Below are positions 1 to 7,217 of a DNA stretch of 38,517 bases, piece by piece (within the stretch, counting starts at the first letter, position 1; each line of letters starts with the position of its first letter). A program made the translations under genes and the position numbers. Source of the stretch: Phocaeicola intestinalis. GTDB lineage: Bacteria; Bacteroidota; Bacteroidia; Bacteroidales; Bacteroidaceae. Location: contig NZ_JACSPP010000037.1 of the NCBI RefSeq assembly GCF_014837065.1, forward strand, positions 1-38,517. Direction: 5' to 3'. The notes below the pieces were generated by a model. It was not told the origin of the DNA. It saw only the letters and a list, made by a program, of their open reading frames with translations, and ran no database searches.

Positions 1-897
1 TTTATGGTCGCGGTAATTCATGTTGCAAAGGTACGCGTATGCGCGATATATAACAAATCTAAATTACATAAACTCTATTATGATCAGGTACTTTCTTCTT
101 CCGAAATTTCCGAAGAAAAGAAAGCTGAGATTATTGACAAAAAACAGAAAGAGAGTCTTGAAAAATCTCGTAAAAATTATGAAGAAAATCAGCGTAAGGT
201 AAGAGAGCAGCTTTCATTTGCGCAAAACATCGGACAACAATTTGGTGAAGCGTTTGCGGAAATGTTGACAGATTCAGAAACTTCTTTGGGCGACTTTATG
301 AAGGAAACTCTAAAAATCATACTGGATAGTCTTCAGAAGATGATGATAGCTTATATTGCTGAAACACAAATGAAGAATATAGCTACTTTGGGACTGGTCG
401 GGATTGTTAAAGCTGCTGCTGAAATAGCATTGATAACAGCTGCATTTCAGAGTGCAAAGGCTATAATCAGTGGATTTGAAACGGGTGGTTACACCGGTAC
501 CGGAAGACATGATGAGCCCAAAGGTATAGTCCATGCTGGTGAATTTGTCGCTAACCGTTATGCCGTGCAGAATCCGGCTGTTCGTCCGGTTCTGGACTTA
601 ATTGATCAGGCGCAACGGAACAATACCATCGGTAGCCTGACTGCAAAAGATGTTTCTGCGGTTTTATCAGGTGTTACATCAACAACAAACAATACCTACT
701 ATCAGCAAAGTGTACCTGCTGATAACGGAATGTCTGTTATTATGCTGAAGGCGGTAAAGGTTATTGATTCACTTAATAAGAGATTGGATGAACCGATCTA
801 TACATATACTCGGGCTACTGGCAAGATGGGAGTAAACGAAGCTCAAGACTTGGTGGCTCGTATGAAAAACAATGTATCAAGGAGGATTAAATTATGA
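1..897 (+). CDS. Phage tail tape-measure protein, C-terminal part (5' truncated)
   Basis: The frame is open from the first base of the window, with an ATG at 4, and ends at 897, so this is the C-terminal part of a longer gene. Residues about 28-70 are charged and coiled-coil-like. They are followed by two hydrophobic alternating segments (about residues 100-155), then a Gly-rich stretch with GGYTGTG and the phrase HAGEFVANRYAV. That combination is typical of the C-terminal end of tape-measure proteins of Bacteroidales siphophages, which set tail length and help DNA entry. The next gene starts inside its stop (ATGA overlap) and is another tail protein. The first 15-20 codons (V/A-rich) look unlike the rest and may lie beyond a junction near base 45-60. 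Family assignment is by sequence character and position only. Confidence 0.7.
   Translation, partial: FMVAVIHVAKVRVCAIYNKSKLHKLYYDQVLSSSEISEEKKAEIIDKKQKESLEKSRKNYEENQRKVREQLSFAQNIGQQFGEAFAEMLTDSETSLGDFMKETLKIILDSLQKMMIAYIAETQMKNIATLGLVGIVKAAAEIALITAAFQSAKAIISGFETGGYTGTGRHDEPKGIVHAGEFVANRYAVQNPAVRPVLDLIDQAQRNNTIGSLTAKDVSAVLSGVTSTTNNTYYQQSVPADNGMSVIMLKAVKVIDSLNKRLDEPIYTYTRATGKMGVNEAQDLVARMKNNVSRRIKL
879..885 (+). promoter_or_regulatory. Strong Shine-Dalgarno site (AAGGAGG) of the tail gene
   Basis: AAGGAGG lies 8 bases before the ATG at 894. Host genes in this window use A-rich leaders without such a site, so this marks phage-style translation signals. A second one (AAGGAGG, 2949-2955) precedes the ATG at 2960. 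Confidence 0.75.
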
Positions 898-2624
898 CCA
901 GATTATTCATCGACGGTCAGGAGGTTGTACTTTCTGAAAATTTTGAACTCGAATTGATAACAGAGAATCCGTATTTCACTCGCAATGGAGAATATACTTA
1001 TGATATAGATATCGATTTGAGAGATCCTGGTAATCGGAGAATCTATCAGAATATCAACAGGTCTGATGTCACAAAAGGACTAAAGAACCGTAAGGCGACA
1101 TTAATGTCAGGAGCCCTTGAAATAATATCAGGTGTGGAGGTTGTTCTTTCGATTGAAAATTATACCGCTAAAATTCAGATCGTAGCTGGTAATTCCCAGT
1201 TGAATTACGAAGGGGGTGATACGGATATACGAAGTATGGTTCTTGATGGGATTTCAATGACTTCGCAGCAGGCTATTGATACGTTATTCGGTAAATTTCC
1301 GGAAAACAACGTCGTATATCCGCCGGTGGTTAATTACACTGAATCGGACGGAAGTTTTTCGATATTAAACAACGTAGAGGTGGGCGAAGATATATCCTTC
1401 ACAGATGTAGAAAACATATCTCCTCAGTATTATCTGTTGTATGTGATAGAGAATTTGATAACGAAGTTAGGATTCACAAAGGGAATAAATGAGCTGGAGG
1501 ATGATCCTGTATGGAGCAGATTATTTATCGTTAATCCATATAAGGATTCAGTACTACAAGAGCTGCTGCCTGACTGGACGATAAATGAGTTTATTGAGCA
1601 GATTGAATTATACCTTGACTGTATCATTGTTATAGATAAGGTAGATAAAAAATTCAATATAATCAGTTTAAATAAATATTTTGAAAATCAGGATATTGTT
1701 TATTTAGACGATGTTGTTGATGACAGTACCGAAAAGACATACGACGTGGATACGAATTATGCGTTTGCATATACTTATGTATCTTATGATTTACCCAGTG
1801 ATGAATATTACAATTACCTGAAATTGAAAGAGGGTGTAAGAGAGAATTGTTCTACTGTTTCCAGTCCTGAGTGGGATGATTTTAAAACCAAGTATGATCA
1901 GTATTATTCCGGCCCCTATATCTTACATTCAGAAGACTATGGGCTTGATTATGTTGTTACCGATTATTCTGTTTCTGGAGAAACCAAAAAAGGTCTGATA
2001 ATCGTTGACCGATTCAAGGATGCGGGTAATTTAGATTCACGGGATAAAAGTTCATTCCAGATTGTACCTGCTGAAGTCGAAAAAATAGAAATACATAGTA
2101 CTACAGGTGGACGTTACCTGATTGGTCCAGCTGTAAAAAAGTTAAGAGTGGATCCTGAAAGCACTGCCATTAATGATTTGATAAATAGTTCTGGCAATAA
2201 TACAGATATCCCTGACAGGCTGTATGTCGGTATTTATTATGGTATACAAAAAGCATTAAATCGAGGTCCTAATGAATACCCAGGTGAGTATTGGGATAAA
2301 ATGCCAATGGGTTCGAATGATAGATATTTCATTCAAAAGCCGACTACGCTTGGCGGTGATCAGAGTATTCTTACCTTGCCCGATTATACAATTACCCTGG
2401 ATGGAGATAATGGTTTGTTTAATAGAGTCTATAAGAATAAACGTGAGATAGATACTTCAGTCGAATATACTTTTCAGTTTTTGACGAATAAAGTATATGA
2501 TCTAAACAGGATTTTTGTCATACGCAATAAAAAATACTACTGTAAAGAAGTACACTATAAAATAACGCCTAAAGGTATGGATAAAATAGCAGAGGGCATT
2601 TTTTATCTTGCAGATTCTGAATAG
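894..2624 (+). CDS. Putative phage tail tip / baseplate protein, 576 aa
   Basis: Starts four bases inside the tape-measure stop, with a strong AAGGAGG upstream. The 576-residue product begins with a beta-rich segment (FIDGQEVVL, ENPYFTRNGEYTYDIDIDL). It has no signal peptide and no membrane segment, and is rich in Tyr and Asp. A large beta-rich protein directly after the tape measure is the usual place of the distal-tail or baseplate protein, and proteins of this kind occur in many Bacteroidales prophages. The role in tail tip assembly or host contact is inferred from gene order. Nothing in the chain shows an enzyme motif. Base composition is AT-rich, as in the neighbouring phage genes. Confidence 0.65.
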   Translation: MTRLFIDGQEVVLSENFELELITENPYFTRNGEYTYDIDIDLRDPGNRRIYQNINRSDVTKGLKNRKATLMSGALEIISGVEVVLSIENYTAKIQIVAGNSQLNYEGGDTDIRSMVLDGISMTSQQAIDTLFGKFPENNVVYPPVVNYTESDGSFSILNNVEVGEDISFTDVENISPQYYLLYVIENLITKLGFTKGINELEDDPVWSRLFIVNPYKDSVLQELLPDWTINEFIEQIELYLDCIIVIDKVDKKFNIISLNKYFENQDIVYLDDVVDDSTEKTYDVDTNYAFAYTYVSYDLPSDEYYNYLKLKEGVRENCSTVSSPEWDDFKTKYDQYYSGPYILHSEDYGLDYVVTDYSVSGETKKGLIIVDRFKDAGNLDSRDKSSFQIVPAEVEKIEIHSTTGGRYLIGPAVKKLRVDPESTAINDLINSSGNNTDIPDRLYVGIYYGIQKALNRGPNEYPGEYWDKMPMGSNDRYFIQKPTTLGGDQSILTLPDYTITLDGDNGLFNRVYKNKREIDTSVEYTFQFLTNKVYDLNRIFVIRNKKYYCKEVHYKITPKGMDKIAEGIFYLADSE

Positions 2625-2884
2625 AGTTTATATGTCTGTTTATCTTGGGCATTAAGTTTGTTTCTTTTACTGGGAAAGTTATATCCTAAAAGTTTATTTG
2701 TTATTGCTAATTATATCAGTGTAAAAGGTTGAGATCTAAGTTATTCTTGGTGGTCTTATAATTGTGGATGTTACTTTTTAGAGGTGGAATAGTTTATTAT
2801 CTTATGTGTTTTAGTTCTTATGTTAAATTATATAATGCAGGTAGGAGAGATATTGTTATTTATATCTAAGATATTAGACTTGCT
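2625..2884. other. AT-rich spacer inside the prophage, no gene seen
   Basis: This stretch after the tail gene has stops in all frames and no convincing start. The only usable signal is the promoter at its right-hand edge (2885-2916). The expected later tail and lysis genes are absent here, which suggests either that the late operon ends at 2624 or that the prophage has lost material. Confidence 0.5.
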
Positions 2885-2916
2885 ATTGTATACTATAAAA
2901 ATAATAATTACTTTTG
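2885..2916 (+). promoter_or_regulatory. Bacteroides-type promoter for the small cassette at 2960
   Basis: ATTG at 2885-2888 and TACTTTTG at 2909-2916 are separated by 20 nt, matching the Bacteroides primary sigma pattern TTTG and TAnnTTTG with one mismatch in the upstream box. Start of transcription would fall near 2923, about 37 nt before the ATG. Confidence 0.6.
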
Positions 2917-2959
2917 CAATAAGAAGCACTAAAATAATAATAATAAAAAAGGAGGTATC

Positions 2960-3190
2960 ATGTGTATAATTAAAGACGTTACTCGATTCATCGCGAATGG
3001 GGCAAAAGTTTTGCGTGATTCTTCCCGCGGTGAATACAAACAGGAATCTGAAATTATTTCCCAACTAAAAGAAGAGCTTTTTGTCGAATCTGACAAAATG
3101 GACGATAAATCCAAATTAAGACAAGATAGAAAGAATATTGAGAAAGACGTAAGAGAAGCTTGGGAAAAATTAAAACTAAGTAATGGCTAA
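2960..3190 (+). CDS. Small charged protein of a prophage cassette, 76 aa
   Basis: The start is fixed by AAGGAGG at 2949-2955. The 76-residue product has an N-terminal amphipathic part (ATGTGTATAATT start, then KDVTRFIANGAKVL) and a strongly charged Lys/Glu/Asp-rich second half, likely helical or coiled coil. It has no membrane segment. Its last codons overlap the start of the next gene, a two-helix membrane protein, so the two are probably cotranscribed and translationally coupled from the promoter at 2885. I do not recognise the family. The position after the tail genes and an independent promoter suggest an accessory (moron-like) pair rather than a structural gene. Confidence 0.6.
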   Translation: MCIIKDVTRFIANGAKVLRDSSRGEYKQESEIISQLKEELFVESDKMDDKSKLRQDRKNIEKDVREAWEKLKLSNG

Positions 3191-3614
3191 ACAACAAATT
3201 CAACAAAAAGAAACTGTCGTTGCAGGACAAGGAGGTGTGGGCCAACAGTTAGAAAGGACTTATACCGTAGATGACAACAGTTTGCCGTCTCCCCAAGAAT
3301 TAGCAGCTTATAAGGAAATAGATCCTCAAATTGTTACGTTCTTGATGGAAGCTTCCGTTAAGGAGCAAGACCATCGACATAAGATGGATAAAGTAAAGTT
3401 TGATTTAGTCCGAAAATCCGAATCAAGAACAGGAAGAATGAATTGGTGGGGTATGGCATTTGCTTTTTTATCTATTGTAGTAATTGTAGCCCTTGCTGCT
3501 TATGCTTTATATTTAGATAGACCTTGGTTTGCTGGAATATTAGGAGCAGGTACATTAGTTACAGTTGCTTCAATATTTATTAACAGAGAAAAGCCTGACA
3601 CAAAGAAAAAATAA
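3183..3614 (+). CDS. DUF2335-like small membrane protein, 143 aa
   Basis: Residues about 33-48 read LPSPQELAAYKEIDP and residues 61-66 EQDHRH, the pattern I associate with DUF2335 membrane proteins. Two membrane helices follow at about 88-108 and 113-132, then a short Lys-rich tail. The family is common in prophages and other mobile DNA, and its function is not established. A holin-like or superinfection-related role is possible but nothing here proves it. It overlaps the upstream 76-aa gene by 8 bases and is followed by a strong terminator at 3701-3735, so the two genes form one closed transcription unit. A further hairpin (CCAGTACT at 3633-3640 with AGTACTGG at 3649-3656) sits in the 3' leader. 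Confidence 0.65.
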   Translation: MAKQQIQQKETVVAGQGGVGQQLERTYTVDDNSLPSPQELAAYKEIDPQIVTFLMEASVKEQDHRHKMDKVKFDLVRKSESRTGRMNWWGMAFAFLSIVVIVALAAYALYLDRPWFAGILGAGTLVTVASIFINREKPDTKKK

Positions 3615-3700
3615 TCACAAACTTATCCTTTCCCAGTACTGCTAAAGAAGTACTGGAGTACTCCTTAGAAAGTACCGAGAACATAATTCAAAGGCTCTAT

Positions 3701-3735
3701 AAAAAGCGGAAACTCAAAAAGTTTCCGCTTTTTCT
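3701..3735 (+). terminator. Rho-independent terminator of the DUF2335 cassette
   Basis: A 14-bp perfect stem (AAAAAGCGGAAACT with AGTTTCCGCTTTTT) around a loop of about 5 nt is followed by TCTTTTG. It is A-rich upstream and T-rich downstream, so it could stop transcription from both sides. Confidence 0.85.
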
Positions 3736-3766
3736 TTTGTCATTTCAAAATAAATACTCATATTTG
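3736..3766 (+). promoter_or_regulatory. Bacteroides-type promoter after the terminator
   Basis: TTTG at 3736-3739, a 19-nt spacer and CATATTTG at 3759-3766 (one mismatch from TAnnTTTG) lie directly behind the terminator. It would drive the 3767-4319 region. Confidence 0.5.
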
Positions 3767-3968
3767 CAATGCTAATTCATTTTATTTCAGGAAATGCAGG
3801 ACGATTGGCTTGCATTTATTGCAGGCATTTTTTATGTCCGCATACTTGGTAGTACCATTAAAATACTGGTATCCGTGTACCCCCGTCGCAGTGCGTTAAT
3901 GCGCCTGCTAGCATTTCCTGATAGATGTGAATTAGCAGCGGGACAGGCACGGATACTTTTTTATTATT
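3767..3968 (+). other. Untranslated, possibly structured leader of about 200 nt
   Basis: The interval between the promoter and the next gene contains a 9-bp inverted repeat (GTATCCGTG at about 3869-3877, CACGGATAC at about 3947-3955) and several short internal dyads. It could be a structured leader or a small RNA. An open frame at 3794-4078 runs through it but overlaps the better gene at 3969 and looks accidental. Confidence 0.35.
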
Positions 3969-4319
3969 ATGTTACATACATATCAGGTTTCCAATACAGC
4001 TATGCTAAACTGTTGCGGAACGTCAATCCACGAAACGGATATTTGCTCATTCAACAGCAATGCTTTAAGAGTTTATAATCCAGTAACCGGTGTCCGCCAT
4101 CGCAAAGCAAGTACTACTTCTGAAATAAGGCGGAAGATCTGCAGCTATATTCTTAATACATTTCCTAATGTGCGCCGTATAAAGATTGTTGATACTGGTA
4201 AAAACTTTTCAGCTCGCGTATGGTTCAAGTCTGGTAGGACATTTTGTGAGAAAGCATATTCAATCAAGAATCTGTATGGAATACTAAATGATAAGATTAA
4301 ATTTATCTCTGAACAATAA
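3969..4319 (+). CDS. Small prophage protein of unknown function, 116 aa
   Basis: The 116-residue product has a Cys- and Thr-containing N-terminus and a better-formed C-terminal half (from about residue 45) with alternating helix and strand character, including IRRKICSYILNTFP and VRRIKIVDTGKNF. It is basic and soluble. A terminator lies immediately downstream (4328-4360), and a promoter lies 200 nt upstream. I recognise no named family. Similar small proteins next to the integrase are common in Bacteroidales integrated elements, where they may act in control of integration, but that is inference. The exact start is uncertain, because ATG 3969 has no clear ribosome site. Confidence 0.5.
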   Translation: MLHTYQVSNTAMLNCCGTSIHETDICSFNSNALRVYNPVTGVRHRKASTTSEIRRKICSYILNTFPNVRRIKIVDTGKNFSARVWFKSGRTFCEKAYSIKNLYGILNDKIKFISEQ

Positions 4320-4327
4320 AGAGTGTT

Positions 4328-4360
4328 GCCCGTATGGAAATATCCGTATGGGCTTTTCTT
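4328..4360 (+). terminator. Terminator between the small gene and the convergent integrase
   Basis: GCCCGTATGGA pairs with TCCGTATGGGC across a 4-nt loop and is followed by TTTTCTT. It sits between two convergent genes, and the integrase stop is at its right-hand edge. Confidence 0.8.
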
Positions 4361-5525
4361 AAAATTCTCCTTCGAAATGCTTGGTTTCTTCATGTACCGT
4401 CATATTGCTACCCTTCAGATACTTATTGGTTGTGGAGATATCCGCATGGCGCGCCTGGTCACGGGCGATGACAATACCTTCAGCATTGGCTAGGTCACGT
4501 ATTCCTGAATCTTTCAGGGAATAGAATTGATAACTGTCTGGGAATCTCAGCTTTTCACGTACCTTATTAAAGTAATTTCTGTAGACTTTAGTGGTTACTT
4601 TATTTTTTGAGGGCTTGAAACCTTTACCGAATAGATAATAATTTCCCGGGTTGCTGAAAACATCAAGATCAAGCATTGCTTTAATGAGTTTGTCATTCAA
4701 ACCGACCATGCCGTCTTTGCGGTTCTTGCTGATGCTCGATGCGATGAATACCTTTTGTTCCTTCAAGTAGATGTCGGACAGCTTGATGTTGGTTATTTCG
4801 TCCGGACGGATAAAGGTATAATAAGCGAACTGGCATAAGAACAAAAAGTACGGATTCTCTTTCTTGAGGTATTTCTTCAGCTTTTGTATATCGGTAGACG
4901 ATAGGGCAGACCGTTTTTTTTCCTCTTCCTGTAACATGCGGATATTCTCTACCGGATTCTTGATAAGGTACTGCTTTTCCATCATCCAGCTGCAAAGTGA
5001 AGACAGCCAGGTACGATAATTGTTTCGGGTTCTGGCTGATGAATCACGGTCGAGCAGTACATAATCTAAGAAGTCAGATATAAAAGACTGGTCAATCTGA
5101 TATGCATATACGATTGCTGGGATGTGCTTCGCCGTGTATTCTTCAAATACTCGCAGGCGCTTCTCGTAATCCTTCAGAGTGTTCTCTTTGATGGTACCAG
5201 CCGCATACAGTTTTTCCAGATATATATGATACCTTTGGATAATATCTACATACGGGGTGTATTGCCTTGAGTTCTCGACATCCGCCCATGGGTTCCATCC
5301 GGAACGGAGTTTGACATTAAGATTGGTGATGATTTCATTAGCTCGACGACGGCGGTCTGAAACTTTGGCGATGCCATTAAGCATATACTTTTTTCTTTTC
5401 ATTTTCTGCTCCAATGGGTCATAAGAATAGAAATCAATATACCAGTTATTACCTGTGTGGAGCTTGGGTTCTGTATAAGAAATTATACAAAAAACCGATG
5501 AACTTTTTCTTTTTGAAGAGTACAT
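4359..5525 (-). CDS. Phage-type tyrosine recombinase (integrase), 388 aa
   Basis: A tyrosine recombinase with an N-terminal arm-binding and SAM-like region (about 1-200) and a C-terminal catalytic domain. Visible catalytic residues are Arg240 in FIRPDEI, a lysine in the beta-hairpin SKNRKDG (about 267-270), Lys338 in YSLKDSG at the usual His/Arg-box position, His360 in RHADIS and the nucleophile Tyr369 in TTNKYL. Length fits the family. The usual first His of HxLR is replaced, as is common in Bacteroidales integrases. The gene lies 130 bp from the 3' end of tRNA-Trp, same strand, the classic arrangement of an element integrated into a tRNA gene. It catalyses integration and, with a directionality factor not seen here, excision. 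Translation starts just left of a palindrome (5532-5560) that may control it. Confidence 0.92.
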   Translation of the reverse strand: MYSSKRKSSSVFCIISYTEPKLHTGNNWYIDFYSYDPLEQKMKRKKYMLNGIAKVSDRRRRANEIITNLNVKLRSGWNPWADVENSRQYTPYVDIIQRYHIYLEKLYAAGTIKENTLKDYEKRLRVFEEYTAKHIPAIVYAYQIDQSFISDFLDYVLLDRDSSARTRNNYRTWLSSLCSWMMEKQYLIKNPVENIRMLQEEEKKRSALSSTDIQKLKKYLKKENPYFLFLCQFAYYTFIRPDEITNIKLSDIYLKEQKVFIASSISKNRKDGMVGLNDKLIKAMLDLDVFSNPGNYYLFGKGFKPSKNKVTTKVYRNYFNKVREKLRFPDSYQFYSLKDSGIRDLANAEGIVIARDQARHADISTTNKYLKGSNMTVHEETKHFEGEF

Positions 5526-5531
5526 TTTTTT

Positions 5532-5560
5532 ATTACGTTTTTCGAATTCGAAAGCGTAAT
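5532..5560. promoter_or_regulatory. Long near-perfect palindrome upstream of the integrase
   Basis: ATTACG, a centre containing TTTCGAATTCGAAA, and CGTAAT form a 29-bp dyad with one unpaired base. It lies 7 bases before the integrase start, between the gene and tRNA-Trp, so it could be an operator for the integrase promoter or an arm-type or excisionase site of the attachment region. Confidence 0.5.
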
Positions 5561-5616
5561 ACGGTTTGACATTCAGAAAATTTGCGTCCCGATTTCGTCC
5601 TGGGGATAAACGAACA

Positions 5617-5647
5617 AAAGCTGCAACTTTTTGAGTTACAGCTTTTT
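5617..5647 (-). terminator. Terminator downstream of tRNA-Trp
   Basis: AAAAGCTGTAACT pairs with AGTTGCAGCTTTT (one mismatch) directly after the tRNA 3' end on the minus strand, with T-rich ends. It separates tRNA transcription from the integrase region. Confidence 0.65.
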
Positions 5648-5654
5648 ATCTCGG

Positions 5655-5727
5655 CACGGGAAGAGAGACTCGAACTCCCGACACTCGGTTTTGGAGACCG
5701 ATGCTCTACCAACTGAGCTATTCCCGT
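5655..5727 (-). tRNA. tRNA-Trp (anticodon CCA)
   Basis: The minus strand folds as a full cloverleaf of 73 nt. The acceptor stem ACGGGAA pairs with TTCCCGT, the discriminator is G, the D arm is GCTC...GAGC, the anticodon stem TCGGT/ACCGA holds the loop CTCCAAA with anticodon CCA, and the T arm is GGGAG-TTCGAGT-CTCTC. CCA is not encoded (GCCG follows). The gene is intact although an integrase lies at its 3' side, as expected when an element carries the 3' tRNA part in its attachment core. The matching left attachment copy lies outside the window. Confidence 0.96.
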
Positions 5728-5738
5728 GTTTGCGGATG

Positions 5739-5769
5739 CAAAGGTACGACATTTTTTGATATTGCCAAA
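5739..5769 (-). promoter_or_regulatory. Consensus promoter of tRNA-Trp
   Basis: On the minus strand TTTG (complement 5766-5769), 19 nt, TACCTTTG (complement 5739-5746) is a perfect match to the Bacteroides promoter pattern. Transcription would start within about 6 nt of the mature tRNA end. Confidence 0.85.
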
Positions 5770-5790
5770 TGCTTTGGCATTTTTTTTGCT

Positions 5791-6378
5791 TCATGGCATA
5801 AAAATACCCGCTTCACACAGCATAGACCGATATATTTCTGCCTTTTTCTCCAACTTGAGCGGATAAGCCCTGCTGGAAGAAGGCATCCGGTAAAGCCAAA
5901 GTTGGCGGTCAGCATATTCGAATTTGCTTTTTCCACCTACCGGAGGTTCTTTAATATGCAATTGTGCACATAAGGTATCTGTAGCTTTTTGCCCGGTCGT
6001 TACAATAGATTTGCATGCCGGAAGTTGTTTCAGAAGCAAGCCGATGTCCGTAGGCTCCACGATTTCCAGGTATTTGTCTGAAGCATTGCTTTTCAAACGT
6101 TTCACTGTGCAAGCCGTATCATAAAGCGCAACGCCTTTTTCTTTCAAGAAGTGTATGAGACGTTCTTTATCGAAAGCCTTTTTACCGGAAAGTACAAAAT
6201 GTTCTTTATCACCGAAGAAAATCAGTCCGAAAATCCGCCACATGTCATTGTTCCAGTTCGGATAGAAGAAATCCATGCTCCAGCGCTTCTTCTGCGGAGG
6301 AAAGCTTCCCAGCATCAGCAAAGTAGCTTCTGCAGGAAGAAACGGTTCCAACGGATGATTTTCGATGAGGCTGTCCAT
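5791..6378 (-). CDS. Uracil-DNA glycosylase family protein (Mug-like), 195 aa
   Basis: I chose the ATG at 6378, one base after the stop of the upstream gene; a longer frame to 6435 would overlap that gene. The N-terminal motif LMLGSFPP (about residues 21-28) is the active-site loop style of the uracil/thymine-DNA glycosylase superfamily, and VTTGQKATDTL resembles the strand-helix after the core sheet. Such proteins remove damaged or mismatched pyrimidines in base excision repair in the cytoplasm. The product ends YRSMLCEAGIFMP, with no extra domain. The family call rests on fold-level motifs, so exact substrate specificity cannot be given. It forms a two-gene unit with the 208-aa unknown upstream. 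Confidence 0.75.
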   Translation of the reverse strand: MDSLIENHPLEPFLPAEATLLMLGSFPPQKKRWSMDFFYPNWNNDMWRIFGLIFFGDKEHFVLSGKKAFDKERLIHFLKEKGVALYDTACTVKRLKSNASDKYLEIVEPTDIGLLLKQLPACKSIVTTGQKATDTLCAQLHIKEPPVGGKSKFEYADRQLWLYRMPSSSRAYPLKLEKKAEIYRSMLCEAGIFMP

Positions 6379-6379
6379 C

Positions 6380-7006
6380 TTAGTTTTCTTTGGGTTTAGG
6401 TTCTTTTTTTGCCAGTACAACGATGTTGTAAACATATTCGTTCATCCAGCTTTCGCTATATCCCAGTGCATGCTGGTATTGGCGGATGTTTACACAAGTC
6501 TTTCTCACACTATCATCTTTCCAGTTGGTTTTCGTCAGGATATCGTGAATGGTCTTTTCGGTCATCGAACGCAATAATTTCTTGAACATGCCAGGCATAC
6601 GGAATTTCCATTGCATCAGATTCCCCACTACCATCATCAAGTCTTGACTGAAGCCCTGAAACATAAACAGGTAGTTCTTGATATCATTCACACTCTTGCA
6701 GTGCTTTTTGACAGATGTATCTATTTCCTTAAAAAAGAACTCATTAATGCCGTAAATATCCATCAGCATCTTTTTGCATCTGGTACGTTCTGCCACTCCC
6801 AGCTTGTTGTTCTGGGTAGGGATTTTCAATGTACGCTTGAATACTGCCATATCAGGCAGGAAATTGATATTGCTGATGCCCAGCTGCGCAGCCATAACGG
6901 CTTGGTAGTATACACGTATCAAAGTCATGAAGTCTTCTACACCTCCTACCCGTGCACCTTCTTCTTCAACTTGTTTTTTACCTAATAGTTTCGAAAATAT
7001 GCTCAT
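6380..7006 (-). CDS. Conserved Bacteroidales protein of unknown function, 208 aa
   Basis: A soluble, basic, largely helical protein with no signal peptide. Features include an N-terminal MSIFSKLLGKKQ, a Tyr/Met-rich middle (FMFQGFSQDLMMVVGNLMQWKF) and a Lys-rich C-terminus (KKEPKPKEN). I recognise no named domain. The TATCTTTG box at 7037-7044 on the minus strand places its promoter about 30 bp upstream. Its stop lies one base before the start of the glycosylase-like gene, so the two are probably cotranscribed. A link to DNA repair is possible from that pairing but is not shown by the sequence. Confidence 0.7.
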   Translation of the reverse strand: MSIFSKLLGKKQVEEEGARVGGVEDFMTLIRVYYQAVMAAQLGISNINFLPDMAVFKRTLKIPTQNNKLGVAERTRCKKMLMDIYGINEFFFKEIDTSVKKHCKSVNDIKNYLFMFQGFSQDLMMVVGNLMQWKFRMPGMFKKLLRSMTEKTIHDILTKTNWKDDSVRKTCVNIRQYQHALGYSESWMNEYVYNIVVLAKKEPKPKEN

Positions 7007-7036
7007 AATCTAATCTGTAATAAATTATTATGGGGA

Positions 7037-7044
7037 CAAAGATA
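7037..7044 (-). promoter_or_regulatory. Promoter -7 box (TATCTTTG) for the 6380-7006 unit
   Basis: The minus strand reads TATCTTTG about 31 nt before the ATG at 7006. The upstream -33 box is weak. Confidence 0.5.
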
Positions 7045-7090
7045 AAACAAAAAAGTGAGATAAGGGGCAGTTTATGACAAGATAGTGACA

Positions 7091-7171
7091 AGAAACTGCT
7101 TTGAATGTCTTTCTCTTCCCGATGTATTCGTTTTCGTGTGTGCTTTGGGCGATAAATTCAAAACAGTTTCT
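7091..7171. repeat. Degenerate, internally deleted MITE-like repeat (copy A)
   Basis: AGAAACTGCTTTGAAT at the left and ATTCAAAACAGTTTCT at the right are imperfect inverted ends. The interior contains TTTTCGTGTGTGCTTTGGGC, shared with the copies at 16927-17118 and 36913-37112, but about 110 bp of the middle is missing and no target duplication is visible. It fills the convergent-free gap between the 7006 and 7218 genes. Confidence 0.75.
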
Positions 7172-7217
7172 AGAAAGTTATCAACTATCAGGTCTTATAT
7201 AAGCATAGGATACTTCG

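Noticed and set aside
3794..4078. 94-aa open frame
   Set aside because: Overlaps the better-supported 3969-4319 gene by 110 bases, has no ribosome site, and covers a leader with dyads.
5655..5727. Disrupted tRNA at the insertion site
   Set aside because: The cloverleaf is complete with a perfect promoter on the host side, so the integration kept the gene functional.
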